DNA from: Hoplostethus atlanticus
Lineage: Eukaryota > Chordata > Actinopteri > Trachichthyiformes > Trachichthyidae
Length of the DNA: 64,000 nucleotides
Reading direction: 5' to 3'
Assembly (NCBI GenBank): GCA_034670405.1
Contig: JAXDDX010000049.1
Location: forward strand, 1,302,001 to 1,366,000
The first letter of the stretch is position 1, and each line of letters begins with the position of its first letter. Under the pieces are notes generated by a model. That model was not told the origin of the DNA. It ran no database searches and saw nothing but the letters and a program-made list of their open reading frames with translations. Position numbers and translations under genes: made by a program. Positions 54,303 to 64,000 of the stretch are shown here, in pieces.

Positions 54303-54342
<40 letters not shown>
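54303..54342. repeat. (TG)20 microsatellite
   Basis: TG run followed by a G-run at 54344-54353. Confidence 0.95.
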
Positions 54343-54343
<1 letters not shown>

Positions 54344-55027
54344 TGGGGGGGGGTACTGCCTTTGGCCTTGGAGATGAGGAAAGGGGAGAGTGAGAATAAG
54401 AGGAAAGAATCAACATTTTCACAAGGCGTCATCAAGGAAAGAAAACAAACTTGAATTATGTTTTCAAGCCTCAATATGCTTTTCATTACGTCCTGGTGGT
54501 AATCTCTGTCTTCCTCTGCCAGCTAATAAAACCCTAATTGATTATTGTGATAATATAAGTAAAACTCAAGTTGGGTTTATGATTCTAGACTTCCTGTAGT
54601 GTTTGGTAAACAAAGTGACAAACACAGTGGTTAACTGTTACTGCTCTTTAATGACAATGGTTATCCAAGTCAGCGTAGCAGTGAGATATGGATGAGGGTT
54701 CAAGTGCAAACTGCATCTATGACCTGAGATCTCCTCCTATCTCAGTTTCATACGACATGGAGATGGGAGGGTTTGTGCTTGAACAACTGGAGATAAAAGT
54801 TTTGTCTCAAAAGTAAAATTCTGATTTTTAAAGAAGCCTGTAGATTTAGTAGAAACTACTAGGAATTTATTAGCTATGTTCATGCAAGTCAATAGGGCTA
54901 AACATATTCTTCTGGAAAATCTGCTGCATTTATGCAGAGAAACTGTTAGGAAGCTGCTTGAGAGGTGCTGCGCATCGTTGCTGTCGGGGGGAAACTTTGT
55001 AACTCAAATTGTGGTGATTTTCATATT

Positions 55028-55098
55028 TTAACTTCAATTGAAGGATTATGTGCTTCTCTATGGGATCAAAATCAATATGGTGGTCAAGCTGAAAACAA
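55028..55098. repeat. dispersed repeat B, copy 2
   Basis: Partner of 47411-47537. Same orientation, with an internal deletion of about 56 nt relative to it. Confidence 0.65.
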
Positions 55099-56518
55099 AA
55101 AGAAAAGAATTGTTATGACATGTGAGAAATTCTTTTTAAGCCTGTTGACTTGCACAAGCATTGCCAACAACCAAATATGTCTTACAAACTCTGAGCTACG
55201 CACTTTTTGGATAGACTGAAAGGACACAATAAATGGAGGGACAGCACCACTCGCCATTAGAGAATCAGTTGAGTACATTCAATCCCATGATGCATCAGAC
55301 TGGCCATCATTCTAAATTAATCTTCATTTTATGGGGAAAAAATTCAATTTCACATCAAATTTGATTTAGAATAGTATGATTTGCAAATGGTGACCTACAC
55401 TGTATTCCTGCGGTCTCAGGTGGATGGATGCCAAACTCTGATAACCAAATGGAAACATGTCCTATCACCAAAACACACCACATGGTGTGATCACATGGGG
55501 GAGCTTGAGAGACTTTCTATTCTGTTCACCAGTGATTACATTCAGGCCAAAGAGGGTGCAAATTAAGCCAAGGATATCCTCACCACACTGCCCCAGCAGG
55601 CGAGCTGCCCACTGCCTCAAGCACGATGCGATGTACGCTATTTTCCATGGTTCAACCTATTCCCAGCTCTAATTAAAAAAAAAAAAATCCTCACACCTCT
55701 TTCCCTTTTAGCCCCGCCCTCTCTTTTTTTGACTACTTTTTTCTCGCTCTCTGTCTGTTTGTCCTCTCCAGCATGTCCCTCGTCCTGTGGTGTTTCTTTA
55801 GTGTCCATATGCTCCTAGGGGTTTGGAGGAGGAATGGAGGCAGAGAGGAGCTGGACAGGACAACCCTCCTCCTGAGGGAGCATCTGCTACTCTCTCCCCT
55901 TGTTCATAATCTCTCTATCGCGTTTGCTCTCCCCCGCCTCCCCCCCCCACTCTCTCTCTCTCTCTCTCTCTCTGGACTAACAAACAATTCTGACCTAAGA
56001 CAGTTGGATTCATTTCAGAGGAGCAACATGATATAAAACCAAAAGTATGTGGCCAGACGACAAATCAGGTTAGGGATGTGGCCCAGCTCCAACACATCAA
56101 ACATTTGCAGATAATTACAATAACTATTCCCCCTGCATTTTCTGGCCTGACACGGAACACCTTTTCACCTTTCAACGATACTCTCTGATACTGTGTTTAT
56201 TAACAAGAATCTGCCTTAAGTTCACATTTCAGTAAAGGGTATGCTCTCCAGGCGTTCCACATTATACAGAACTGTTGAGTTCAGCTGCTGTGTTGTTTAC
56301 ATTATGGCTTTATAACATACATCTAGATAAGTGGAAACTCTGACTCATGCTGTCAGCACTTAAAAGTTTCTACAAGCACCACTTCAACCAAGGAGGTTCC
56401 AAGTATTGGGACACGAACGATTGTTAAATGTTTTGCAATTGTGACAGTTTAGTAATAGAGATAATGCCTCTGCCATTCTGTTGGTCTGTTTGAATGCCAC
56501 ATATTTGCTATGGCACGG

Positions 56519-56539
56519 TGTGTGTGTGTGTGTGTGTGT
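56519..56539. repeat. (TG)n microsatellite
   Basis: Short TG run. Confidence 0.88.
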
Positions 56540-57039
56540 CGGGGGGTTGGGATACCGCAAGTTAATAGTGTATTTTACTTGAACAATTCTCAATAAAATG
56601 TAAATGTATTGGTTTTGTGATATTGATACGGCTTTATTTACAAGTTCATTGTTTACATGATATTTGTATGTGCCCAGACCAAATTCATGATGTAGAAAAT
56701 GTGATAATTGTGACTCTACAGCTGCTTACAGCTACTAAAAGCTTGGTAAATAGCTTGTTAGCTGTGTCGGGCCTTTCGGATTCAGATTATTTCATGGTAG
56801 ATTTAAACGCCAGTCCCGCAGTGTACTTACACAACTTTATTGACTGACTCCATCAAAAACACTGAGAACCACTGGAGTGTTGAACTATGTACTTATGTCC
56901 ATAAATTATGAGTGAACCAAGCACCGTGCCACAAGGAGTCATTTTCCACGAGCCATTCCAGAATATGGCTAATATAAAACTTCATATCTCCAAATGGTGC
57001 TTTGTGAAAAATGCCATGAAATACATCAGCCTCTTGTTG

Positions 57040-57580
57040 GCTGCGAGGGGCTGAACAGCTGTTAAAGCGGAGGGCCCCCGTAACAAACTTGGCCCCTACG
57101 ATGCAGGCGACATGTAACGTCGGCCTCGGCGGGTGCCATAAATCGAGTAATAAAATGATGACAGTGTCAATGTTTCCAGCATCCGCAGAGAGAGAGGAGC
57201 GAATTGAGGTCCAGGGAACTTATGTCAGAGGCAAGGTCTTTTGTTATATTACACATCAATTTATATGGCTGCTACACACATGTAGCGTTTAACCAGGAGT
57301 ATTCCATCAAATCCAGGTCCGTTAACGTCTCCGGTGGGTGAAACCGCCGTACGTTTCAATCATCACGGAGATATATCAAAGACCTTTCCTTCCTTTATGT
57401 GCCAATAAGTATAAAACGATGGATGTGTGTATTAAAGCGAGGCTGCCTTGTCACTTTGAGACAATGACACAAAATTAAATGGAATAGTCTCATTAGATTT
57501 GATTTGATCTGGGAGTGATGATGTCAGCTTTCATAAGGTACACTGTGTAAGACAGTTGTATTGTTTGTACATATTCTTTT
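57040..57580. promoter_or_regulatory. candidate conserved non-coding element
   Basis: High-complexity sequence with moderate CpG: an E-box cagctg, Hox/Cdx-type ccataaa, and the palindrome TGACAGTGTCA at 57159-57169 containing the MEIS/PREP core TGACAG. No repeat and no coding signal. Texture typical of developmental enhancers, but conservation is not tested. Confidence 0.3.
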
Positions 57581-57784
57581 CTTCTCTTCTCTTCCAGCTC
57601 ACTTACCCCCGCTCTACTCTCCAGTAATATAACTGCCTTTTAAATTACCCTCCCACTCCCTCTTACTCACTCTATCATTTAAGTTGCTGAAATGTGGTTG
57701 AGCTCTTGCGTTACCTGTCTATTGTGGTGCTCATTAGGTTGCACAATAATGATGCCGAAGCCTGCTGCCCACGCCGCCATCCAG

Positions 57785-57995
57785 ATTGCAGGGACGCTTC
57801 TGCCCTTCCCATCCCCCTTCACCCCTCCCTCTTCCACTGCCTGCTTCCTGTCTTCCAAAGCTCTCCTCTTTGCACTCCCATCCCTTTCCTCCCCATCTCA
57901 ACCCCCCTGTCCTTCTGTCCTCCCTTTCCCTTCCCCTCCTGTTTGGTCTCCCTCCTTCTCCTTCCCCTTTCCAGACCACCTCCTGTCCCCCTGTA
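57785..57995. repeat. pyrimidine-rich (CCCTT-type) tract
   Basis: About 200 bp dominated by C and T on the plus strand. It creates long open frames in several phases that are not genes. Confidence 0.8.
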
Positions 57996-58039
57996 CTTTC
58001 TCCTACGTCCTGATCACACACATATACTAATCTGCGTGG

Positions 58040-58340
58040 CGCTATCCCAGCCGTGCTGACTCAGACTAGATCAAGGCGTGGGGAGTCTTCCTTTTTGGCA
58101 TCGGGCAGGCATGCGGATCTGGAATGACTGGGCATCACGCCACGTGTGACGATAGTGTACCTGTTCGCTGCGCACCATCGCATCGCTGCTTTATATTAAT
58201 GACATTACACAAAGGGCTTTCCTCGCTGCAGAGCAGAGCGAGTGCACGAGGAGGACACTTCTGTTTTTCATGCCATAGATAATTCATGATCACATTTAAG
58301 GGAACAGTCTCTCTGTTAAATTTGAGTCCTTGATGCTTGA
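58040..58340. promoter_or_regulatory. candidate conserved non-coding element
   Basis: Complex CpG-bearing sequence with cacgtg-type E-box ccacgtgtga (58140-58149), atattaatgac and gataattcatgatc. No repeat or coding signal. Untested. Confidence 0.2.
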
Positions 58341-59539
58341 CTTCACTGTGCAATCTCAAGGTGTAGGGTTGGTCCAGCTAGTCCTACTCCCACTAGAGTT
58401 ACCAGCCCACTGCAATTGCATCACCATCGACGAACAGATGCTCCTGACTTTCAGTCCCTCAATCCATATAATCGCCTTCGTGATGTCACCGCACCTCATG
58501 GGACGTTTGCAAGGTTTTCCCATGAGGGTCACATGGACGTGTGTTAATGATGCGTTTATGTTAGGGGTTGAGTAAGCCATATATTGAGGTGAAAGAGGAG
58601 AAGGGGAAAAAAGATTAGAAACAATGACAAAATCATGCTGTTGGTTTGGCAACAGGCACCGAGGAGCACATCAAAGGGAATCCAGGGAAATTAAAGAAGT
58701 ATATTGATTTTCAACATTTCTCTCTGGAGAGTCCTGACTGCAGTATGAATGCAGTGGACTGAAGATGAGCCAGCTATTATCAAGGCTCGAGTTCACACTT
58801 TGCACGTGACAAGTCACTGAGCGAGCACTTTGTCTGTTTTCCACCTTTCATGTTGCTCTGCTTCTCCTCATCCCAGAGTTTAAGTCAATACTGTCGTATA
58901 TCAAAACATTAGTGAGAAATCGAGCTCTGAGTACGGGGGTGACGCGAGGTGAAGGTTCATCGGCAGTGTGAGAAACGAGAACGAGATTTCTCACAGCGAA
59001 TGAATGACCTTCTGTTTTTCAGTCAGGACTGCACTAGATTTATAGTAATTACAGACCAGAGGGGGTACAAGTTGAACCAAACAGCTAACACACATCAGAG
59101 AATGGAATTTCCTCTGCCCTTCAAAGCCCTGTGAATGCATCCTCAAACCACAAACTCCTAGAATACCAGTAAAGAGAGCTATAATAAGTCAAATATAATT
59201 CAAATAATGACCGTCAAGTGTCTCCTGCGTGGTCTTCCTCATGCTCCAATGTGTCATTATTTCTGCTCTGCGTTTCCACTGTCTTAGTACAGTCACAGTA
59301 AAGGATACAAGACAAAGGATAAAGAATAGAAAGGCAGAGTTATTATTGCGATATGACACCCGATCAGTCTCAGGACTTGCTTATGAAACATGAAAACAAG
59401 AGGAGACATGACGGCTGACAGCAGCTGATCCCACCGATAAAGCATATAGATGTATTGTGTTGTCTCAGGGAGCTTAACCTAAAAGCACACAAAGTCAAAG
59501 GCCTCTTCCACTTTGTGCCTCTTCCTTTCTCACTTTCTA

Positions 59540-59591
<52 letters not shown>
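59540..59591. repeat. compound (CT)n(CA)n microsatellite
   Basis: CT run to 59557 passes directly into a CA run to 59591, the same architecture as 5773-5829. Confidence 0.94.
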
Positions 59592-59593
<2 letters not shown>

Positions 59594-60020
59594 AGGTCAT
59601 GTAGACGGTTGGAAATCCAAGCTATCGATGGTTACCTTGGGAAATGTCAGAGTTCGGGCAAAATAGACTGAGCCATTTCTTCCCACACCTGCTGTATTGT
59701 GTCACATTATCCCAGAACATCCTCTCTGGTCACCTTATCCTGGCCTTCCCTAAGACAAGTGGTATAGGATGACTGCCGGTATGATCGCCAAAATGTTGGC
59801 CATTCTTTCCAGTAATGAAGTTCTCCAAAATCATTACACCAAACCTTACAGTAATAAACATTTAAACAAGAAGACAGAATACTAGCATCATGCTAACTCA
59901 TGAGGAATTGTTTATTTTGCTATATTTTGGATGCAGAATCGCTTTACTGTAGATTTTATTGTAGTTCACACTAATAAGGCTGCAAATTTAAGTGTTGGTG
60001 GCATAAGGCAATTTTCAATT

Positions 60021-60027
60021 CTCTCTC

Positions 60028-60071
<44 letters not shown>

Positions 60072-60076
60072 TCTCC
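60021..60076. repeat. (CT)n microsatellite
   Basis: CT run with one CG interruption at 60039-60040 and CCCT near the end. Confidence 0.94.
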
Positions 60077-60568
60077 ACGGGTAACCAGAGCACCCTGTGG
60101 ATCTGCTGATATTGGACACCGCAGAGGAGAATTGACTCTTTTCTCCAAGCCACGGGAAACACAGAAGGCAATCTAAGCCTCTCACAGTCGGCACGCTATC
60201 CAGCGACACAAGTCTACAGCTTGGGTTACCACCTTACCCTCTTCTCTTTATGGATCTCCCCATTCAGCAGGGAGAAAGATAACTAGAGCTGTTTCAGGCC
60301 CCGAGGTGGGATTAACGGCTCTTAGGCACCAAAGTGGCCTGTTGTGATAGCTGGGGGTATCTGTAAATGAAACAGGAAGGACTTTAAAACTGTGAGGAAA
60401 CTTGAAAAGGGGCAGAAATCGTATATATTTCTAACCTAGATTGTCAACATGTCAAAAAAAGTTCATGATAACCCCCCTAATGGAAGTTCACTCCCTACAG
60501 GTCCTCTGTGCCTAATGATACACAATACAAACACAATAAGAGGTGTGCACAACCAAACAAGACGGGGG

Positions 60569-60570
<2 letters not shown>

Positions 60571-60626
<56 letters not shown>
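60571..60626. repeat. (GT)28 microsatellite
   Basis: Uninterrupted GT run. Confidence 0.96.
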
Positions 60627-60627
<1 letters not shown>

Positions 60628-60839
60628 GGGGAGGATGCAGGGGGGGTGAAATGGATGCAATGTTTCTCCCCAAACCAAGGCCTGGGAAACATACTTTCTC
60701 TCAATGCTCCCGTTTCTCAGAACATAAATTTCTGACATAATTAAACACTTGTCAGAACATCATCAAACAGGCGGCGGATGGCAGGAGCGTGTTTCGGCTG
60801 TCACAAGTGGAATTGTAATGTTTGGCCAAATAAATAAAG

Positions 60840-61180
60840 GGCTATCAGCTTTCCACAAGCGCACTAATTAGATAAGGGGGCTTTTATTTTTTAGTACAGC
60901 GTGGTTTTGAGTCGTAGCGGCTTGATTTTTATACAGAACTCAGGCAATACAGTAGAAAAAAAACTTGGATCCAAAATAGAAAAACCCCAAATGCCTGGGG
61001 GTGTTTATCATATGCACTGTCTGTTGTCCAATTTCTAAGCCTTTTCATTTTAATCAGATTTGCTTCCAGTGAAAATATTCCCCCAATCAATCGTTTCCCC
61101 TGCAGAGAAACATAAACAATCATCACACCATGGATCATTAGGCAAATGGGCACACGCCTCAAAATGCCTGTTCCCAGCAA
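60840..61180. promoter_or_regulatory. candidate conserved non-coding element with a composite homeobox/GATA site
   Basis: CTAATTAG at 60864-60871 overlaps AGATAAGG at 60870-60877, i.e. a palindromic homeodomain site fused to a GATA site. Downstream complex sequence includes ccccaatcaatcgtttcccc and acaatcatcacaccatgg. No repeat and no coding signal. Confidence 0.3.
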
Positions 61181-61554
61181 AGCCAGCTAGCTAGTGTGTT
61201 TAAGTGTAGCGTAGCCAAAGGTTTTGATCAACATAACAACTACTGGGCATTGCTATGGCATGTAAAACACTGTGCTATTTACACAGTGGAAAGTAGCTGT
61301 CACAGTTAACAGAGCATAACAACTGTAGGCACCACTGATACAGCCTGCGAGACAGTTGTTTCAGGCAGCTTAGTCTCATCAACAAAAAAGTGATTGGCTT
61401 CTGTAATATTGCCAAAATAAAAGGTGTTGATATATGTCTGAAAATGCCTTTGCTATCCAGTACTTTATCATCAGTACAGATAATAGGGCTGGGGGAAAAA
61501 ACAAAAAACATAATGCACTATGATTTTCTGCTACTGTAATTTAGTGGAGGAGGG

Positions 61555-61640
61555 CAGAGCAGTGGTGGCATGATGGTCAGGTAGCACCTGTTTAACATCA
61601 GCAACTAGAAGCATATGGGATATGAATCAAACCATCTGGG
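61555..61640 (+). mobile_element. possible decayed tRNA-type SINE head
   Basis: The pattern gcagtggtggc, ggtagcacctg, cagcaactagaag and a weak B-box-like atatgaatcaaacc resembles the head of common fish tRNA-derived SINEs. It is strongly diverged and no tail was found. Confidence 0.3.
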
Positions 61641-61686
61641 CACAGTGCTGCCCATCAGATTACTGGCAGGCAGCTGCATGGGGCTC

Positions 61687-61689
<3 letters not shown>

Positions 61690-61746
<57 letters not shown>

Positions 61747-61754
61747 AGAGAGAC
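61690..61754. repeat. compound (TG)n(AG)n microsatellite
   Basis: TG run 61690-61731 then AG run 61734-61754. Confidence 0.95.
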
Positions 61755-61811
61755 AAAAACAAGAGAGAGAGTCCAGCAATGTCTGGATCTAAAGAGCCCT
61801 ATACATATATG

Positions 61812-61838
61812 CACACACACACACACACACGCACACAC
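61812..61838. repeat. (CA)n microsatellite
   Basis: CA run with one CG interruption. Confidence 0.88.
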
Positions 61839-63658
61839 AGTTGCTGCCATTTTCCACTTTGATTGTCAAAGTATGGAAGGACAGCAAAGTACTGAAACTA
61901 ATATGTTCGGCATGAAAGTCATCAGACTAATGCTACATGAGTATTTCTGTGGTGTCACATACAAGCTGTCCTCATAGTTAGTCGATAGTTCAGTCTAGAT
62001 CCATAGACAGAGAAATGCGTATCAGTCTTCTCAACATTCTCCATAAGGACTGAAGGCTCATAGATACAGTTTGTACAGTGTGACCTCATGTATGGACCGT
62101 GCATCCACCGACGGGAAAAGGAAGGTAGAGGTGGAGGAGAGAGAGAGGATGAAACTGCACACAAGCGTCTGCAGGGCTTGTGTGTATGCCAGAGGGCCAG
62201 CAAGACATTAGTGCTATCGAACACAATGCTTGGAGGTTGTTGTTGTGTCACCCAATCTACGGTTTGTTATTTTAGTTATTTTGGATCCCTGCTAAGCGTA
62301 TTACCCCAGGCATGCCACATACAACACCTGCCGCTTCCTCTAGACTGCCTCACGGTTGCAGGGACACAAACAACCTTGGTGAACACACAAATTGCTGTTG
62401 TATAGGGAAGCTCCAGGAAGGCCACATGGAAGGTAGCGTCTTCTACACCCCCACCTCCACCTCCACCCTTCCTCCCCCCCTCTCTCCATCGCTTTACTTT
62501 GGCCACCACCCCCAACAGCTGTGGAGTGGAGAGCAAGCTGATGACGTCCTCAGGGGTAATGGCACTGTAAATGTGAGGCCTGAGGGGGTAAATCAAAAGC
62601 TGTAACCCGGGACCAAAGTTACCAGGGTAACAGACAGAGAAAGAGCGTAACCTGACACTAGCCACCACCTCTATTACAGGGAGCATCACCAGCACCACAT
62701 CTGCCCTATATATAGCTTGTGGGCTGCTTTCAGTTTCGGTTTTCCCTCTCTTTCTTTGTATCTATGTGACTCTTTTTCTTTTCCTCCATAGCTCCCACCT
62801 TCCCACAGCCCTACCCCCTCACCACTCCCTGTCGTCACAGCTCTCAATTCACCTCTCAAGTCCAAGGTTTCATGGGCCCCGTTTGGTCAGACAGACTTTG
62901 TAACGAGTCTCTGGGAGAAAGATACTCTGAGATAATACAGCGGTGTAGAAATGTTAGTTTGAGTTTTAGCATTGCCAGACCACTGACTACATTTTCTGTA
63001 AATGTAAATGGTAGTTCACCAACAGAAGGCTGGACGTCGGCACCGCACACAGTATTCAGTTTCATTTTCTTTTCCCTGTCGAAGAAATAATAGCGGTGCT
63101 GAAGTAATTTGCACAGTACATCAACAGAAAATGCCTTCTTTATTTTACACGTAAACCATACATTATTTCAACTTGGGTTCTGTGTATTTATAGTGAGGAA
63201 CAGCAACCTCAATTCATCATGTCATTGATCATATTAATATTAATATTACAACAGAAGAAAATGATGTCCTTTCATACACATTGATCCGAGAAATATAGAG
63301 AATCTGCTCCATTTACACATCTATCACAAGGGGAAAGAGCATTAGCTAAGAAGGCAAAAGATGCCGCCACACTGCAACAAGCATCTTTGACATCTTAACT
63401 AGCTGCAGCATAGATCTTGGTTCTTGTGCACATGCATGCACAAGTCTAAGATAGTGGTGAGGCTAAAATCAACACCAAATAACTTAGAACAATCTACGTT
63501 TGTTCGCTGTTCATAAAGGAATAGGTTTTGAGGAAACCTGTCTGATTTATCTTGAACTGGGTGTTCTTGTCCATCCAGAAAAGCACTTGCACCTTTTTGA
63601 AATAAGGGCAGCCATTTTTTTTTTAGCATTACCAATTTGTTAGTAATGCAATCGCTAG

Positions 63659-64000
63659 CTAGCAGCAAGTCTTGGGTCTGAAAACAATTTCTCTGAAAAA
63701 AGTATTTGAGTCCTTCAGTATAGGTACATATATAGGGAAACAGTGCATACAATATTTTAGAGAAATGGTATTTATCTCTGCAGTAGTATCGTTAACAATA
63801 CTGGAAACTTTTGCTTCCAATTCCTCAACATCCAACATTTTTGGATGGACTAAAATGATTCCCATGGCAAGTAAGACAGACTCTTTGAAAGCTAATCCTG
63901 GGTTGATCGTAGTAGGAAATGTGTATGAAATATAGCACGTCCAACTTCTGTAGGCCTTGTTTTGAATGTTTAGTGTTTTCATTCTTAGCGGCCACATTTC
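63659..64000 (-). other. unrecognised open frame running off the window edge
   Basis: Open on the minus strand from the window edge to a stop at 63659-63661 (113 codons visible, first ATG at 63997). Its sequence is strongly protein-like, for example TFPTTINPGLAFKESVLL, then MGIILVHPKMLDVEELE and CMHCFPIYVPILKDSNTFF. A second frame, 63399-63752 (-), overlaps its end and is also open for 117 codons. No domain recognised. It may be the last exon of an unknown gene, a copy of a multicopy fish family, or a decayed element. The upstream part lies outside the window. Confidence 0.35.

Larger units (their letters stand above)
26331..64000. other. gene desert upstream of klf4
   Basis: No open frame here has convincing exon structure or a recognisable domain. 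Most long frames come from CA/TG and GA/CT repeats. Apart from the repeats and candidate elements listed separately, the sequence is plain AT-rich intergenic DNA. In other vertebrates a large gene-poor interval with long-range enhancers flanks KLF4 on this side. Confidence 0.6.

Noticed and set aside
62276..62698. 140-codon minus-strand frame
   Set aside because: Contains a Gly run from a C-rich tract and no recognisable domain.

Overview
The window is vertebrate nuclear DNA, almost certainly from a ray-finned (teleost) fish. Genes are split by GT-AG introns. The proteins are close to mammalian ZNF462, RAD23B and KLF4 but with shorter introns and gaps. The repeats are typical of fish: Tc1-like and hAT transposon remnants and very many CA/TG and GA/CT microsatellites. 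The three genes stand in the same order and orientation as on human 9q31 (ZNF462 forward, RAD23B forward, KLF4 reverse), which supports the names independently of sequence.

Layout. 203-1000 (+) holds the last two exons of znf462, a nuclear C2H2 zinc-finger protein. 1846-2283 is an internally deleted Tc1-like element. 2284-7340 is intergenic. 7488-18626 (+) is the complete rad23b CDS: 10 exons, 398 residues, UBL-UBA1-XPC-binding-UBA2. Its introns carry decayed transposons (hAT in intron 5, Tc1 and an LTR-like piece in intron 8) and a degenerate tandem repeat in intron 2. 22024-25835 (-) is the complete klf4 CDS: 5 exons, 449 residues, or 462 with an alternative splice acceptor. It converges tail-to-tail on rad23b, with only 3.4 kb between stop codons. 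The klf4 leader and promoter lie at about 25836-26330.

From about 26331 to the end (37 kb) I find no convincing protein-coding gene. This corresponds to the gene desert upstream of KLF4 in other vertebrates. It holds dense microsatellites, a 10-bp minisatellite, a degenerate GGACA/GGATG repeat, two pairs of dispersed repeats, a CpG-dense island near 38.4-38.8 kb and several stretches that look like candidate regulatory elements. Conservation could not be tested here. Two unrecognised minus-strand open frames (53404-53763 and 63659 to the window edge) are the only other protein-like signals.

The three genes are not a pathway or operon. znf462 and klf4 are chromatin/transcription regulators and rad23b links ubiquitinated proteins to the proteasome and XPC to DNA damage; they are neighbours through conserved synteny. 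I saw no new defence, mobile or enzymatic system. The most informative points are the extreme compaction of the locus, the alternative acceptor and split start codon of klf4, its lineage-specific glutamine tract, and the unassigned open frames.
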